Shown here piece after piece: positions 45,263-54,172 of a stretch of DNA of 64,000 nt. Positions within the stretch are counted from its first letter, which is position 1, and every line of letters starts with the position of its first letter. Origin of the DNA: Rhodopseudomonas sp. (GTDB lineage: Bacteria; Pseudomonadota; Alphaproteobacteria; Rhizobiales; Xanthobacteraceae); contig NZ_JACABA010000001.1 of NCBI RefSeq assembly GCF_013377015.1, positions 207,554 to 271,553 of the forward strand, given 5' to 3'. Below the pieces are notes generated by a model. It worked only from the letters and a program-made list of their open reading frames with translations, did not search any database and was not told the DNA's origin. Both the position numbers and the translations under genes were made by a program.

Positions 45263-45670
45263 TCAGCGTTTCCCGATCGCGGTCTTCAGCAGACCGAGAC
45301 TGCGGGTGTAGAGCGAGGTCGCGGCCGCGTAGTCCATCTGATTGGCCGAGACCTTCAGCATCTCGTCCTCCAGATTGACCGCGTTGCCGGCCGGCCGGGT
45401 CTGGAATCCGGCCTTGCGATCCTGTGCGAAACTGTCCGGCGCCCCCGACGCCGCCATATGGCTGACGGCGGTACGCATCATCGGCAGCGTCCCCATGCCG
45501 CCGCCGGCGATATTGCCGGTGGAATCGAATTTCGGTTCCACCAGATCGCGCGGCTTGAAGTTCGGCGTGTCGGAATTGGAGATGTTCTCGGCCAGCACGC
45601 GCTGGCGCTCCTGATGCCATTGCATCTTGGTGCGCAGCGCCGACAGAATCGGAAGATCGTTGATGGGCAT
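45263..45670 (-). CDS. flgB: Flagellar basal-body rod protein FlgB
   Basis: A 135-residue rod protein, the first of the rod stack. It shows RQRVLAENISNSDTPNFKPR, the standard N-terminal motif, and LEDEMLKVSANQMDYAAATS near the C-terminus. It is the first gene of the flgB-flgC-fliE-fliQ-fliR-flhB cluster. A perfect CtrA box lies 70 bp upstream of its ATG. Confidence 0.95.
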   Translation of the reverse strand: MPINDLPILSALRTKMQWHQERQRVLAENISNSDTPNFKPRDLVEPKFDSTGNIAGGGMGTLPMMRTAVSHMAASGAPDSFAQDRKAGFQTRPAGNAVNLEDEMLKVSANQMDYAAATSLYTRSLGLLKTAIGKR

Positions 45671-45739
45671 CGGCCTGTCTCCACCCCGGCGCCACGCTGC
45701 TGCGTTGGCTGAGGTAGGCAGAATTTGCCGCCCTTATGG

Positions 45740-45754
45740 TTAACGACGAGTTAA
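45740..45754 (-). promoter_or_regulatory. CtrA binding site upstream of flgB
   Basis: TTAACGACGAGTTAA is an exact TTAA-N7-TTAA CtrA box. Its near edge is 70 bp from the flgB start, a position that fits a CtrA-activated promoter. In Caulobacter the early flagellar operons are CtrA-dependent. The cckA kinase gene in this window belongs to the same pathway. The divergent fliO start is 286 bp away. Confidence 0.8.
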
Positions 45755-46039
45755 GACCCGCCGCCCCGGGGCGGCGCCGATGCGATTCCGGGCTCATTTT
45801 CGCCTCGGATCGGTGCATTAACCCTCCAAGGTATTGAGCAAAGGGTTTCAGAAGTTGTTTTGGTCCCTTTGATTCGTGCGCTATTAAGAGATCACACGGC
45901 AGTTTTTACCGGGAATTATTAAGACAAGGGGCGGACCGCGCAGCGTTCCGGTTGGTTGTATCCTTTGCGAAGCGCCTTCGGCGTTTCCGGGACCACGCAT
46001 CCAGAACCATGAACGAGGCGCCATTTGCCGGGGACAAGC

Positions 46040-47023
46040 ATGACGACACCGCTGACTTTCTTTTTCGCATTTCTGGCCGTGCTGGCGTTGATCGGCCTGG
46101 TAGCCTGGCTGGTGCGTCGTTTCGCCGGCAACCGGCTCGGCACCAACGCCAATCGCGGCCGGATGCCGCGGCTGGCGGTGATCGACGCCGCCGCGGTCGA
46201 CGGCAGGCGGCGGCTGGTGCTGGTGCGCCGCGACAATGTCGAACACCTGTTGATGATCGGCGGGCCAACCGACATCGTGGTGGAGCCCAATATCGTCCGC
46301 GCCAACCCGGTCCGCGAACAGATGCCGCAGCGCCCGACCGCGCTGGAAGCCGGCAATTGGGACGGCGACGGCCAGGCCGAACATCAAGAGCCGCAGTTGC
46401 CGGATTTGCCGCCGCGGCCGCCGCGCCCGGCCTTCGCCGAGGAGGTCCGCCGCCCGGCGCCGCCGATCCCGGAACGACGCAATCCCGATCACATGCCGGG
46501 TATCATGCTGGACACGATCAGCCGTCCGGAGCCTCGGCCCGAACCCCGGATGGAGCCGCGGCCCGAACCTCGGATGGAGCCGCGCGAGCCGCGGCCCGAG
46601 CTGCCGCCGCGCAGCCAGCCCCGCGCCGAACCTGCGATGCCGCCGATGCCGCGGCCGCCGCGTCCGGCCGAGCCACCGAAGGCGCCGCCGATCCGCACCG
46701 AACGCGCCGCGCCACCGCCGGCTCCACCGCAGCCACCGGCCCAGAGCATCTCGGCCGCCGACCAGAATCTGGCCGACATGGCCAATCGTCTGGAGGCCGC
46801 GTTGCGGCGCCCGGCCGGTGAGGCCCGGCCCGAACCTATCGAACCGCGCGTCGGCGCGCCGCCGGTCGTGCCCGAGCCGCCGCCGAGCCGCCCGGCCGCT
46901 CGCGCCGAAGCGCGACAGGAGCCGTCGATGGCGGCGCCGGTGTCGTCGTCGCCGAAGTCCGGATTCGAGAACCTTGAAGACGAGATGGCGTCGCTGCTGG
47001 GGCGTCCGAAGACCCCTTCGTGA
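46040..47023 (+). CDS. fliO: Flagellar biosynthesis protein FliO, long form
   Basis: A 327-residue FliO-type protein. The N-terminal membrane helix (FFFAFLAVLALIGLVAWLVR) and the small conserved domain LAVIDAAAVDGRRRLVLVRR...NVEHLLMIGGPTDIVVE are the FliO core (about 1-85). The remaining 240 residues are a Pro/Arg/Glu-rich, disordered extension with repeated EPRPEPRME. FliO helps assemble the FliP ring. Classical FliO has about 100-150 residues, so this one is two to three times longer. It overlaps fliP by 4 nt (GTGA). Confidence 0.88.
   Translation: MTTPLTFFFAFLAVLALIGLVAWLVRRFAGNRLGTNANRGRMPRLAVIDAAAVDGRRRLVLVRRDNVEHLLMIGGPTDIVVEPNIVRANPVREQMPQRPTALEAGNWDGDGQAEHQEPQLPDLPPRPPRPAFAEEVRRPAPPIPERRNPDHMPGIMLDTISRPEPRPEPRMEPRPEPRMEPREPRPELPPRSQPRAEPAMPPMPRPPRPAEPPKAPPIRTERAAPPPAPPQPPAQSISAADQNLADMANRLEAALRRPAGEARPEPIEPRVGAPPVVPEPPPSRPAARAEARQEPSMAAPVSSSPKSGFENLEDEMASLLGRPKTPS
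46529..46600 (+). repeat. 24-bp tandem repeat within fliO
   Basis: Two units, GAGCCTCGGCCCGAACCCCG+GATG and GAGCCGCGGCCCGAACCTCG+GATG, followed by a third diverged unit. They encode EPRPEPRM twice and then EPREPRPE. The unit length is a multiple of three. Confidence 0.75.
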
Positions 47024-47781
47024 GACCGCCGTCCGTCCCGCGTAGAGTTGTTTTTTTCCTTCTCGCCCTGATCGCCGCCGTAACGCTCGCCGTTCCGGCG
47101 CTGGCGCAGGACATCAGTATCAATCTCGGCGGCGCGGGCGGCGGCGGGGTCACGGAGCGCGCGATCCAGATGATCGCGCTGCTGACGGTGCTGGCGATCG
47201 CGCCGTCGATCCTGATCATGATGACGTCGTTCACCCGGATCGTGGTGGTGCTGTCGCTGCTGCGCACCGCGCTCGGTACCGCGACCGCGCCGCCGAATTC
47301 GGTGATCGTCGCGCTGGCGATGTTTCTCACCGCCTTCGTGATGGGGCCGGTGCTGCAGAAATCCTATGACGACGGCATCAAGCCGCTGGTCGCCAACCAG
47401 ATCAGCGTCGAGGACGCGCTGGTGCGCGCCGCGGTGCCGCTGCGCGGTTTCATGCAGAAGAACGTCCGCGAAAAAGACCTGAAACTGTTCATGGACCTGT
47501 CCGGCGAAGCGCCGCCGGCCACGCCCGAGGATATGTCGCTGCGGATTCTGGTGCCTGCCTTCATGATCTCCGAACTGAAGCGCGCGTTCGAGATCGGCTT
47601 CCTGCTGTTCCTGCCGTTCCTGATCATCGACCTCGTGGTCGCCTCGGTCTTGATGTCGATGGGCATGATGATGCTGCCGCCAGTGGTGGTGTCGCTACCG
47701 TTCAAGCTGATCTTCTTCGTGCTGGTCGACGGCTGGTCGCTGGTCGCGGGCAGTCTGGTGCAGAGCTACGGCGGCGGGTAG
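47020..47781 (+). CDS. fliP: Flagellar biosynthesis protein FliP
   Basis: A 253-residue core of the export gate. The signal peptide (VVFFLLALIAAVTLAVPALA) precedes the family motifs ALLTVLAIAPSILIMMTSFT, RIVVVLSLLRTALGTATAPP and IDLVVASVLMSMGMMMLPP. GTG start at 47020 overlaps the fliO stop by 4 nt, which suggests translational coupling. Length is standard. Confidence 0.96.
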   Translation: MRPPSVPRRVVFFLLALIAAVTLAVPALAQDISINLGGAGGGGVTERAIQMIALLTVLAIAPSILIMMTSFTRIVVVLSLLRTALGTATAPPNSVIVALAMFLTAFVMGPVLQKSYDDGIKPLVANQISVEDALVRAAVPLRGFMQKNVREKDLKLFMDLSGEAPPATPEDMSLRILVPAFMISELKRAFEIGFLLFLPFLIIDLVVASVLMSMGMMMLPPVVVSLPFKLIFFVLVDGWSLVAGSLVQSYGGG

Positions 47782-47926
47782 CAACCGGTCACGGTCTCCA
47801 GCCTGAGCCCCGGATGCGGTGCGCCGCGCTGCGGGCAACGCCGGGGACTGATCCGGATCAATGCAATCCTGCGCGGAAAGCGGTAGTTGGGTGCCCTGCT
47901 GGGTGATCGATAGCAGGAGCACGCCC

Positions 47927-48160
47927 ATGGACAATCAACTTTTCGCCGGACACGAGAAGCGCTTGATGGCGGTCACGGCCATTGCGGTTGAGGCCAACGC
48001 CCTGGTGTACGACCACGGATCCGAAGAAGTGCTTTCGACCGATGATCCAGACGCCAGCCGCAAGGTGTTCGCCGCTGCGTTCCAGGCTTGGGCCGACGGC
48101 AAGATCGGCGGCACCGCCGAAGAAATCTTCGCGGCGGTTCAGGAAGTCCTCGAGGCGTAG
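47927..48160 (+). CDS. Small hypothetical protein
   Basis: A 77-residue, mostly helical acidic protein: MDNQLFAGHEKRLMAVTAIA, VEANALVYDHGSEEVLSTDD and EEIFAAVQEVLEA. The start at 47927 has GGAGC a few bases upstream (AGGAGCACGCCC). No family recognised. It is in the same direction as fliOP and 145 bp behind fliP, and converges with the large TPR gene. Confidence 0.6.
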   Translation: MDNQLFAGHEKRLMAVTAIAVEANALVYDHGSEEVLSTDDPDASRKVFAAAFQAWADGKIGGTAEEIFAAVQEVLEA

Positions 48161-48200
48161 TCGCCGGCCGGGCGCGGCCGCGCAATCGCCCTGATGGCGC

Positions 48201-51200
48201 CTACCGCGCCGCCTCGACTGATTTCACCCCCACGATCGCTGGCAGCGACCCGGTGGTCTCGCGGTCGGCGCCCGGGATGATCGCCTTGGCGCTGGCGTCC
48301 GGGAACCGCTGCCTCATCTCGCGCAGGAAGCCGTCGAGCGTGTCGACGCTCGCCGCCATCTTGGCGATCGCGCCGAATTCTGAACTGTTGCCGGAGCTCG
48401 GCATGCTGGCGGTGTCGAGCGCGGTGCGATCGGCGGCGTCGGTCATTAGCGGCGCGAACTTCTCGCGGAACCGCGCCGACCCCAGCGCATCTTCGGCCAG
48501 CGCGTAGCCGACCGCGGCGCGGATCACATCGCCCTTTTCGGCCGCGGTCAGCGGCCGGAAGTCGCGCCAGCGCTCGCCGAGATAGAGTTCGATCTGTTCG
48601 GAGGCCTCGCGCCAACGCCGCGACGCCCAGTAGATGTCAGAGCGCAGCCGGATCGCCTCGCGGCCACCGCTGTTGGCAATGATGTCGAGCGCCAGATCGT
48701 GGCGGCCGATGTCGCTCTGCGCGCGGGCTTCGAGCAGCAGCCGCTGCTGCCGGACCTCGCCGGCGAGATCGGAAATCCGCGTCGTGCGCAACGCCGCGAT
48801 GGCGCGGTCGGGCTTGCGGTTCATCAGATAGATCATCGCCAGCTTGGCGGCGACCCCGGCACGCGCCGCGCCCTCGAGCCGCTTGTCGACCTGGTATTGC
48901 AACAATTCGCTGGCCTGATCGAGCAGGTCGACCGCCACCAGCCGGTCCGCCAGCCTGCGGATCATCTCGTCGCCGCGGCGCCCGACCGGCGTCAGCTCGC
49001 GGAATTCGTAGAACGTCGCCAGCGCCTCGATCGGCGGCAGGTCGTCGCCCTTGGTGCCGAGGAACAGTTTGGCGAACAGCGCGCGGGAGTCGTCCTGGGC
49101 GTCGCGCGCGGCATCCGAATTCGGCAGCAGCTCGGTCGCGGTCCGCGCCGCGGCCAGCGATTCGCGGTAGCGGCCGAGATCGGCATAGAACCGCGACAGC
49201 ATTTGCTGGACTTTGACTTCCTGCTCGTCGCCGCGCCAGGTCACCGCCAACCGCTCCAGTTCCGGCAGCAAATCGGTGGCGCTGATCTCGTCGCGCTTCT
49301 GCTTCAGGATCAGTTCGCGCAGCGTGGCTTCGCTGGCCGCCTGACGGTCGGGCGATACGATCGCGTTGTGGTATTTGATCAACGCTTCCTGATCTCGTCC
49401 CAGCGCTTCATCCAGCCTGCCGCGCATCAGCGTCATCATCGGCGTCATCGCCGGCGGCACCCCGACAAGGTCGAGATCCCTGCTCCTGGCCGCAGCGCCG
49501 GAATAGTCCTTGACCTCCAGCGAGGCGCGCATCGCGGTGGCGATCAGCACGCGCTGCATGTCCAGCGGCAGCGCCGTGATGGCGAACTCAACGCTCTTGA
49601 ATTTCTCCCGCGCCTCGGCCCATTTGCCCTGCTGCGCGATCGCGAACGCCTTCCACAGCTGCGCGTCGTAGCCCGATGCAATCGCCGGATTGGTGATGTC
49701 CTTCAGCGTCTGCGCCGGGCGCCCCATCAGCGCGCTGGCCGCGGCATGTCCGATCATCGCCGCCGGATCTTCCTGACCGACCTTGGTGTCGGACAGTGCC
49801 AGATCGAGCACGCCCTTGGCTTCCTGGTACATCCCCCGCGCCATGTAGAAGCGCGCCAGATCGAGCCGCGCCGGCAACCGCTCGCCGCCGCCGGCCTGCG
49901 ACGCGGCGTCGACCAGCGCGCGGAGCCGATCGATGAACGAGCCTTCCTGATCCTTGCTCCACTGATTGACGTCGAAGAACGGCCGCGTCAGCCCCGCGCC
50001 GCGTTGCGCGCCGGCATCGCCCGATGACAGCGTCAGACCGCCGGGCCGACTCAGCATCACCACGTCGGCGCCGGCCTCGATCTTGACGTCGTCGGCATTG
50101 CGCTGGACCACCAGCCCATGGATCGATTCCAGCAGCGCGAATTCGACAAAATCCTGGCGCTTGATGAAGCCGCGTGGCGGCGGCAGCGCGGTGATCACCT
50201 GCAGCGCGTCGCCGGCTTCCGGATCGACCAGCGCATGAACCTTGCCGGCCCCGGCCAGCGCCACCGAGACGCTGGCACGCGCCGGGTCGGAAATGTTGCG
50301 GACCGCCGTCAATGGCGCCGACGGCGCCTGACCGGAATCCGCCAGGATCACCGACCAGCTGCGGCCGGAGCCGGAATCGTCATCGCGTAGTGCCGCCAGT
50401 TGGGGGCGATTGAGCCGGATCCGGATCGCCTGTCCGGTCGGCAGCGCGACCTTGCTGACATCGCCGATCGCAGTGCCGCCTTCGCGCCGGATCGCCTCCA
50501 GATCGAACGGCGCGTTGCTGTCCAGCACCAGCCAGATGTTCTCGGCGCGGCGAAACAGCGCCGCGGGAGTCGGGGCTGCGAAGCCAAAGGTCAGGCGCAA
50601 GCCGTCGGCGCTGCGCCGCGCCTCCACCGGCGTGGCCGGACCGCTGGGTTCGGGCGCCGCGACCGGCTTCGTCGGCGCGGCGGTGGTTTCGGGTTGCTTC
50701 ACGGCGGCGATCGGCGCCATCGGCATCGCCTGTTCCGAAGGCCCGGCGCTGGCAGCCTCCGCGGATTTGTCGGCATTGGGGCCGGCCGGCGCCGGCGCCA
50801 TCGGCTTCGGAGCGGGCGCCGCGGCAGGCATCGCGTCGGCTCCGGCGGTCGCGAGTTTGCTCGCACTCGGGCCGGCAGGCGCCGGCAGCACCGCCTTGGG
50901 ACCGGCCATCGCCGGCTTCATCGGCGCAGGACCGACCGCCGCGGAGGTGATCGCCGAGGGCCCGGCCGGCGCCGGCTTCACCTCCGGCTTGACGTCGGGC
51001 GCGGCGCTCATCTTCGCTTCAGCCTTGGCGTCGCGGACGGCCTCGCCGTGTGCGGCCTTCGCCTGCGTCGGCTTGGCCGGCTGAGCCTTCCGTGCAACCG
51101 ACTCCGGGGTCGGAGGCCGGATCGGATCGGCGCCATGTGCGGCGGCCGCGGTGGCCGGCTTATCGTGGCCGGCTGCGTCATGGCCCGCTGCGGGCTTGTC

Positions 51201-52121
51201 GTGCTCGGCGGCGGGTTTGTCGTGACCCGCGGCGGGTGGAAGCACCAGACCAGCCGGACCGATCTTCGCCAGCGACGACCCTTCCGGCTGCGGAAAACCG
51301 ATATCGACGACGAAGTTCTTGTCCTCGCGAAACGAGTGAACGTCGACACTGCCGATCAGCGCCACCTCCACGGTCGAAGTGGGACCTTCGACTTTCTGGC
51401 TGATCGAGCCGATATTCGGCGGCATCGCCAGCTTGGCGTCGGCCAGGTCGAAGTTCAGCGCGGCGTTGAACAGGATCGCCAGTTTCTGTTCGCCCAACGT
51501 CGAGGACACCGCGACGTCGTCGGGCGTCTCGAACACGTAGCGCACGAAAGTCGGCTGCACCGAGGTTCGGACCCGGATCGGCGGCCGCTTCTTGAGATCA
51601 GCGCTCGCCCGCTGCAGGCGCAGCGCACGTTCCGCGACGCGCGCGCGCTCGGACAATTCGCGGACCACGTCCTGCGGCAGCCCGGGCGGCGCCCCGGTCC
51701 AGCTCTCGGGCAACAGATCGACGAACAGTCGTTCGCCGGCCGCCATCGCGTTAACGGTGACCTTGCGCGCCAGCGCCAACCGGATCGCCGAACCGTCGGG
51801 ATCGCGCCGCGCCGAGCCGATGTAGTCGGGCGCGGAATCCGCAAGCTTCTCGACCGCGATATCGACCGGCCGCTTGAACCGGATCACCACGATCATGCCG
51901 GCGGTGGTCACGTCGGACTCGACATCTTCAGCAAGCCTGAGGGTCAGCCGGCCGTAGCCGCCGGAGGTCGCGAAACTGGCGTCACCCTTGACCGGTTGGG
52001 CGCGGCAGGACTCCGAAACCAGCACGACCGCGAGCAGGACGGCGAACGCCAGGCAGTATTGGGCGACGCGCGCGCAGGCGCGCGCTTGCGACCAAACTCC
52101 AGCGGCAGCCATCCGCGCCAT
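48201..52121 (-). CDS. Large periplasmic/membrane-anchored TPR protein
   Basis: A 1306-residue protein. A hydrophobic segment (about 18-38, YCLAFAVLLAVVLVSESC) is a signal or anchor. Residues about 45-290 are beta-rich with an AMIN-like repeat (YGRLTLRLAEDVESDVTTAG; VIRFKRPVDIAVEKL). Residues 300-510 are a Pro/Ala/His-rich linker with short repeats such as GHDKPAAEHDKPAAGHD and PAGPSA. A second AMIN-like stretch (about 515-620) leads to a long alpha-helical TPR-like array (about 740-1250, such as ARLDLARFYMARGMYQEAKG). A CtrA box lies 203 bp upstream. The position next to fliP and motE suggests a motility or envelope role; no name is justified. Confidence 0.75.
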   Translation of the reverse strand: MARMAAAGVWSQARACARVAQYCLAFAVLLAVVLVSESCRAQPVKGDASFATSGGYGRLTLRLAEDVESDVTTAGMIVVIRFKRPVDIAVEKLADSAPDYIGSARRDPDGSAIRLALARKVTVNAMAAGERLFVDLLPESWTGAPPGLPQDVVRELSERARVAERALRLQRASADLKKRPPIRVRTSVQPTFVRYVFETPDDVAVSSTLGEQKLAILFNAALNFDLADAKLAMPPNIGSISQKVEGPTSTVEVALIGSVDVHSFREDKNFVVDIGFPQPEGSSLAKIGPAGLVLPPAAGHDKPAAEHDKPAAGHDAAGHDKPATAAAAHGADPIRPPTPESVARKAQPAKPTQAKAAHGEAVRDAKAEAKMSAAPDVKPEVKPAPAGPSAITSAAVGPAPMKPAMAGPKAVLPAPAGPSASKLATAGADAMPAAAPAPKPMAPAPAGPNADKSAEAASAGPSEQAMPMAPIAAVKQPETTAAPTKPVAAPEPSGPATPVEARRSADGLRLTFGFAAPTPAALFRRAENIWLVLDSNAPFDLEAIRREGGTAIGDVSKVALPTGQAIRIRLNRPQLAALRDDDSGSGRSWSVILADSGQAPSAPLTAVRNISDPARASVSVALAGAGKVHALVDPEAGDALQVITALPPPRGFIKRQDFVEFALLESIHGLVVQRNADDVKIEAGADVVMLSRPGGLTLSSGDAGAQRGAGLTRPFFDVNQWSKDQEGSFIDRLRALVDAASQAGGGERLPARLDLARFYMARGMYQEAKGVLDLALSDTKVGQEDPAAMIGHAAASALMGRPAQTLKDITNPAIASGYDAQLWKAFAIAQQGKWAEAREKFKSVEFAITALPLDMQRVLIATAMRASLEVKDYSGAAARSRDLDLVGVPPAMTPMMTLMRGRLDEALGRDQEALIKYHNAIVSPDRQAASEATLRELILKQKRDEISATDLLPELERLAVTWRGDEQEVKVQQMLSRFYADLGRYRESLAAARTATELLPNSDAARDAQDDSRALFAKLFLGTKGDDLPPIEALATFYEFRELTPVGRRGDEMIRRLADRLVAVDLLDQASELLQYQVDKRLEGAARAGVAAKLAMIYLMNRKPDRAIAALRTTRISDLAGEVRQQRLLLEARAQSDIGRHDLALDIIANSGGREAIRLRSDIYWASRRWREASEQIELYLGERWRDFRPLTAAEKGDVIRAAVGYALAEDALGSARFREKFAPLMTDAADRTALDTASMPSSGNSSEFGAIAKMAASVDTLDGFLREMRQRFPDASAKAIIPGADRETTGSLPAIVGVKSVEAAR

Positions 52122-52323
52122 CCGTCGTGTCTTTCGGTCAACGACCCTGCTGGTGACGATCCCGATCGGGCCACATGCCCCATCTGCTTCAAGTCTAGAA
52201 TTCCGCCATTGAACGAGCTGTTAAATCGAATGCTCCGATGCGATCCGTTCAGCGTCACCCAAGCCCCGCGCGAGCGGCTGGGCGGCTCGATCACAGGGCG
52301 GCTCCAATAGGGCACAAAAGCCG

Positions 52324-52338
52324 TTAACGATCGTTTAA
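52324..52338. promoter_or_regulatory. CtrA binding site upstream of the TPR gene
   Basis: TTAACGATCGTTTAA is an exact TTAA-N7-TTAA CtrA box. It lies 203 bp from the TPR start and 249 bp from the divergent GrlR-like start, so it could serve either. Only two exact boxes were found in the window, both beside the flagellar genes. Confidence 0.7.
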
Positions 52339-52586
52339 CCATCAATCGAGAACCGGCGGCCGCGGTGCGCGCGATTGCCGGATGCCGTATCTGAAAACAG
52401 ACGATCGGCGATAGCGCAGCAGGCATTATCGCTAAATTTGCAATCGCGGATCTAATAGAAAGCTGCGCCCCTGCGAATATAGCGCCGGTGTGACGTGTGA
52501 CGTTGGCAGCCATTCAACCAAAGTCGAATGTCCCGACTGCAACAGTTGAGCAAAATTGCCACTTTCAATGCAGGATTGCGAAGCAC

Positions 52587-52913
52587 ATGCTTAAGGGATT
52601 GTACAAGGTCGAATTTGAGACGCCGCGGCGCAAGGCCGTCGGTGTGATCTTCGCCGATCACGGCCGCCTGCACGGCGGCAGTTCGGCGTTCGCCTATGTC
52701 GGCTCTTATCAGGTGCAGGGTGAAACCATCACCGGCGCAGTCACCAGCAAACGCCACACCAGCGATCCCAACCTGCCCTCGGTGTTCGGGTTCGATGAGG
52801 TTCGGGTCGAATTCCGGGGCTCGTCGATCGGCGATTTCGCTCAGTTCGAGGGCACCGCCGCGGAGATGCCGTCGCTGGGCTTCAAGGCGGTGCTGACGCG
52901 GATTTCGGGCTGA
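52587..52913 (+). CDS. GrlR-like regulatory protein
   Basis: A 108-residue beta-barrel protein: MLKGLYKVEFETPRRKAVGV, then GGSSAFAYVGSYQVQGETIT and GAVTSKRHTSDPNLPSVFGF. This matches the GrlR type, known from enteropathogenic E. coli as a partner that blocks the activator GrlA of a type III secretion system. In rhizobia the family is common without such islands. ATG at 52587 gives the family start. No GrlA is seen nearby. A cytoplasmic adaptor role is possible. Confidence 0.7.
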   Translation: MLKGLYKVEFETPRRKAVGVIFADHGRLHGGSSAFAYVGSYQVQGETITGAVTSKRHTSDPNLPSVFGFDEVRVEFRGSSIGDFAQFEGTAAEMPSLGFKAVLTRISG

Positions 52914-52967
52914 CGCCAAGGCTCCAGGCCAAGGCTTGAGGGCAAAGGCGCAGCACCGAATCCGGCG

Positions 52968-53738
52968 CTAGCGATTGGGCTGCGCGGTCTTGCCTTCGAT
53001 CTTCGGAAGGATTGCCGCGGCAACCGATTTGTCGCCACTGGCGCGGCGCGCCAATTCGACGGTCAGCCGTTCGGCGGCCTCCGGCGACATCAGCCCGAGA
53101 ATGTCGGACATCTTGCGCGGCGCGATCTGCGAAGCGATCTCGAACAGCACCGGCATCTCCAGCCGGTCGAAGATCTTGGCCGCGTCTTTCGGCTTCATGC
53201 CCTCATACATGGTGATGATGCCCTTGAAGCGGGCGGCGTCGGCCTCGGACTTCTTTTCGGTCGCGGTGCCAATCCGGCCTTCGACCGCCTTGACCTCGTC
53301 GGCTTTCGATTCGATCCGCTTCTCCGCGGCCTTCAACAGGCTTTCCCGGATTTCGACCTCGCGCGCGCGCGCATCGAGTTCCTGTCGCCGCTCCTGCAGC
53401 CGCTCGAGGATGGCACGCTCGGACGCCGAGATCGGCGGCGGCGGCTCGGGCACGGGTTCGGCGGGCGGTGTCGCAGCCGGCGCGGCGACCGCGGGCTTTG
53501 GCTCCTCTTTCTTCGGCTCGCCATGCACCGATCCGGTAATGTCCGGATCCTGGTCCGGCTGCTTGCGTCCCGATGGAAAGTTGAAATTCTCGCCCGCCCA
53601 CGACCGCTTGGTCGAGTTCGGCTGATAGTCGAACACGTAGCCGCCATCGATCACCAGGCCGGCGATCTTCAGCACCGCGAGGCCGGCGACCGCCACCACC
53701 ACCACCGGGATCAGGCGGATATCGCGGAGCGCCTTCAT
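52968..53738 (-). CDS. motE: MotE-family flagellar chaperone-like protein
   Basis: A 256-residue protein with one membrane helix (LIPVVVVAVAGLAVLKIAGL), a Pro-rich linker and a periplasmic coiled-coil (about 110-185, ERAILERLQERRQELDARAR). The C-terminal MgtE-N-like domain has MYEGMKPKDAAKIFDRLEMP and APRKMSDILGLMSPEAAERL. In Sinorhizobium MotE is a periplasmic chaperone for MotC. The start at MKALRD overlaps the DUF6468 stop by 4 nt. It is the last gene of fliL-fliM-DUF6468-motE. Confidence 0.85.
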   Translation of the reverse strand: MKALRDIRLIPVVVVAVAGLAVLKIAGLVIDGGYVFDYQPNSTKRSWAGENFNFPSGRKQPDQDPDITGSVHGEPKKEEPKPAVAAPAATPPAEPVPEPPPPISASERAILERLQERRQELDARAREVEIRESLLKAAEKRIESKADEVKAVEGRIGTATEKKSEADAARFKGIITMYEGMKPKDAAKIFDRLEMPVLFEIASQIAPRKMSDILGLMSPEAAERLTVELARRASGDKSVAAAILPKIEGKTAQPNR

Positions 53739-54172
53739 GCCGCGATGCCGTTCTGTCGCCTGCGCTCGGCGAACGCCTGGGCGGCGGCGGCATTGGCCCT
53801 GGCGGCCGATACCGTCGGCTCGGCCGAAGGCTGTTCGGCGCTCGGCCGCGCCGCGACCGCGATCTTCGACAGCCGCCGCAGCACGTTGTCGCTTTCGGCG
53901 AGCTGCCGCTTCAGCTGGTCCGACAGCGCGGTGGCGGCGGCGATATCCTTGCCGAGGTTCTCGTTGACGTCGCGCACCGTGTGCTTCAGCCCGCCGATCG
54001 CGCGTTCGGCGATTTCGGTCACCGTGATCAGTTCGCCGATCGTCGCCTTCAGCGATTGCTCGTCGGCCTTCAGCCGCATCAGCCGCTTGTTGAGCAGCAT
54101 GCAATAGCCGATCGTGAGCAGCAGCAGCACCGCGACCAGGCTCTCGATCACAATTCCAAAGGTGTGACTCAT
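53735..54172 (-). CDS. DUF6468 flagellar-cluster protein
   Basis: A 145-residue protein. One membrane helix (GIVIESLVAVLLLLTIGYCM) is followed by RLKADEQSLKATIGELITVT and EIAERAIGGLKHTVRDVNEN, a cytoplasmic coiled-coil typical of DUF6468. This family is found almost only between fliM and motE in alphaproteobacterial flagellar clusters. It overlaps both neighbours by 4 nt (ATGA), so it is tightly coupled. Exact role unknown. Confidence 0.85.
   Translation of the reverse strand: MSHTFGIVIESLVAVLLLLTIGYCMLLNKRLMRLKADEQSLKATIGELITVTEIAERAIGGLKHTVRDVNENLGKDIAAATALSDQLKRQLAESDNVLRRLSKIAVAARPSAEQPSAEPTVSAARANAAAAQAFAERRRQNGIAA

Noticed and set aside
50400-52310. A 636-residue frame antisense to the large TPR gene
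   Set aside because: The translation is Arg/Gly-rich without any motif; a shadow of the real gene on the other strand.
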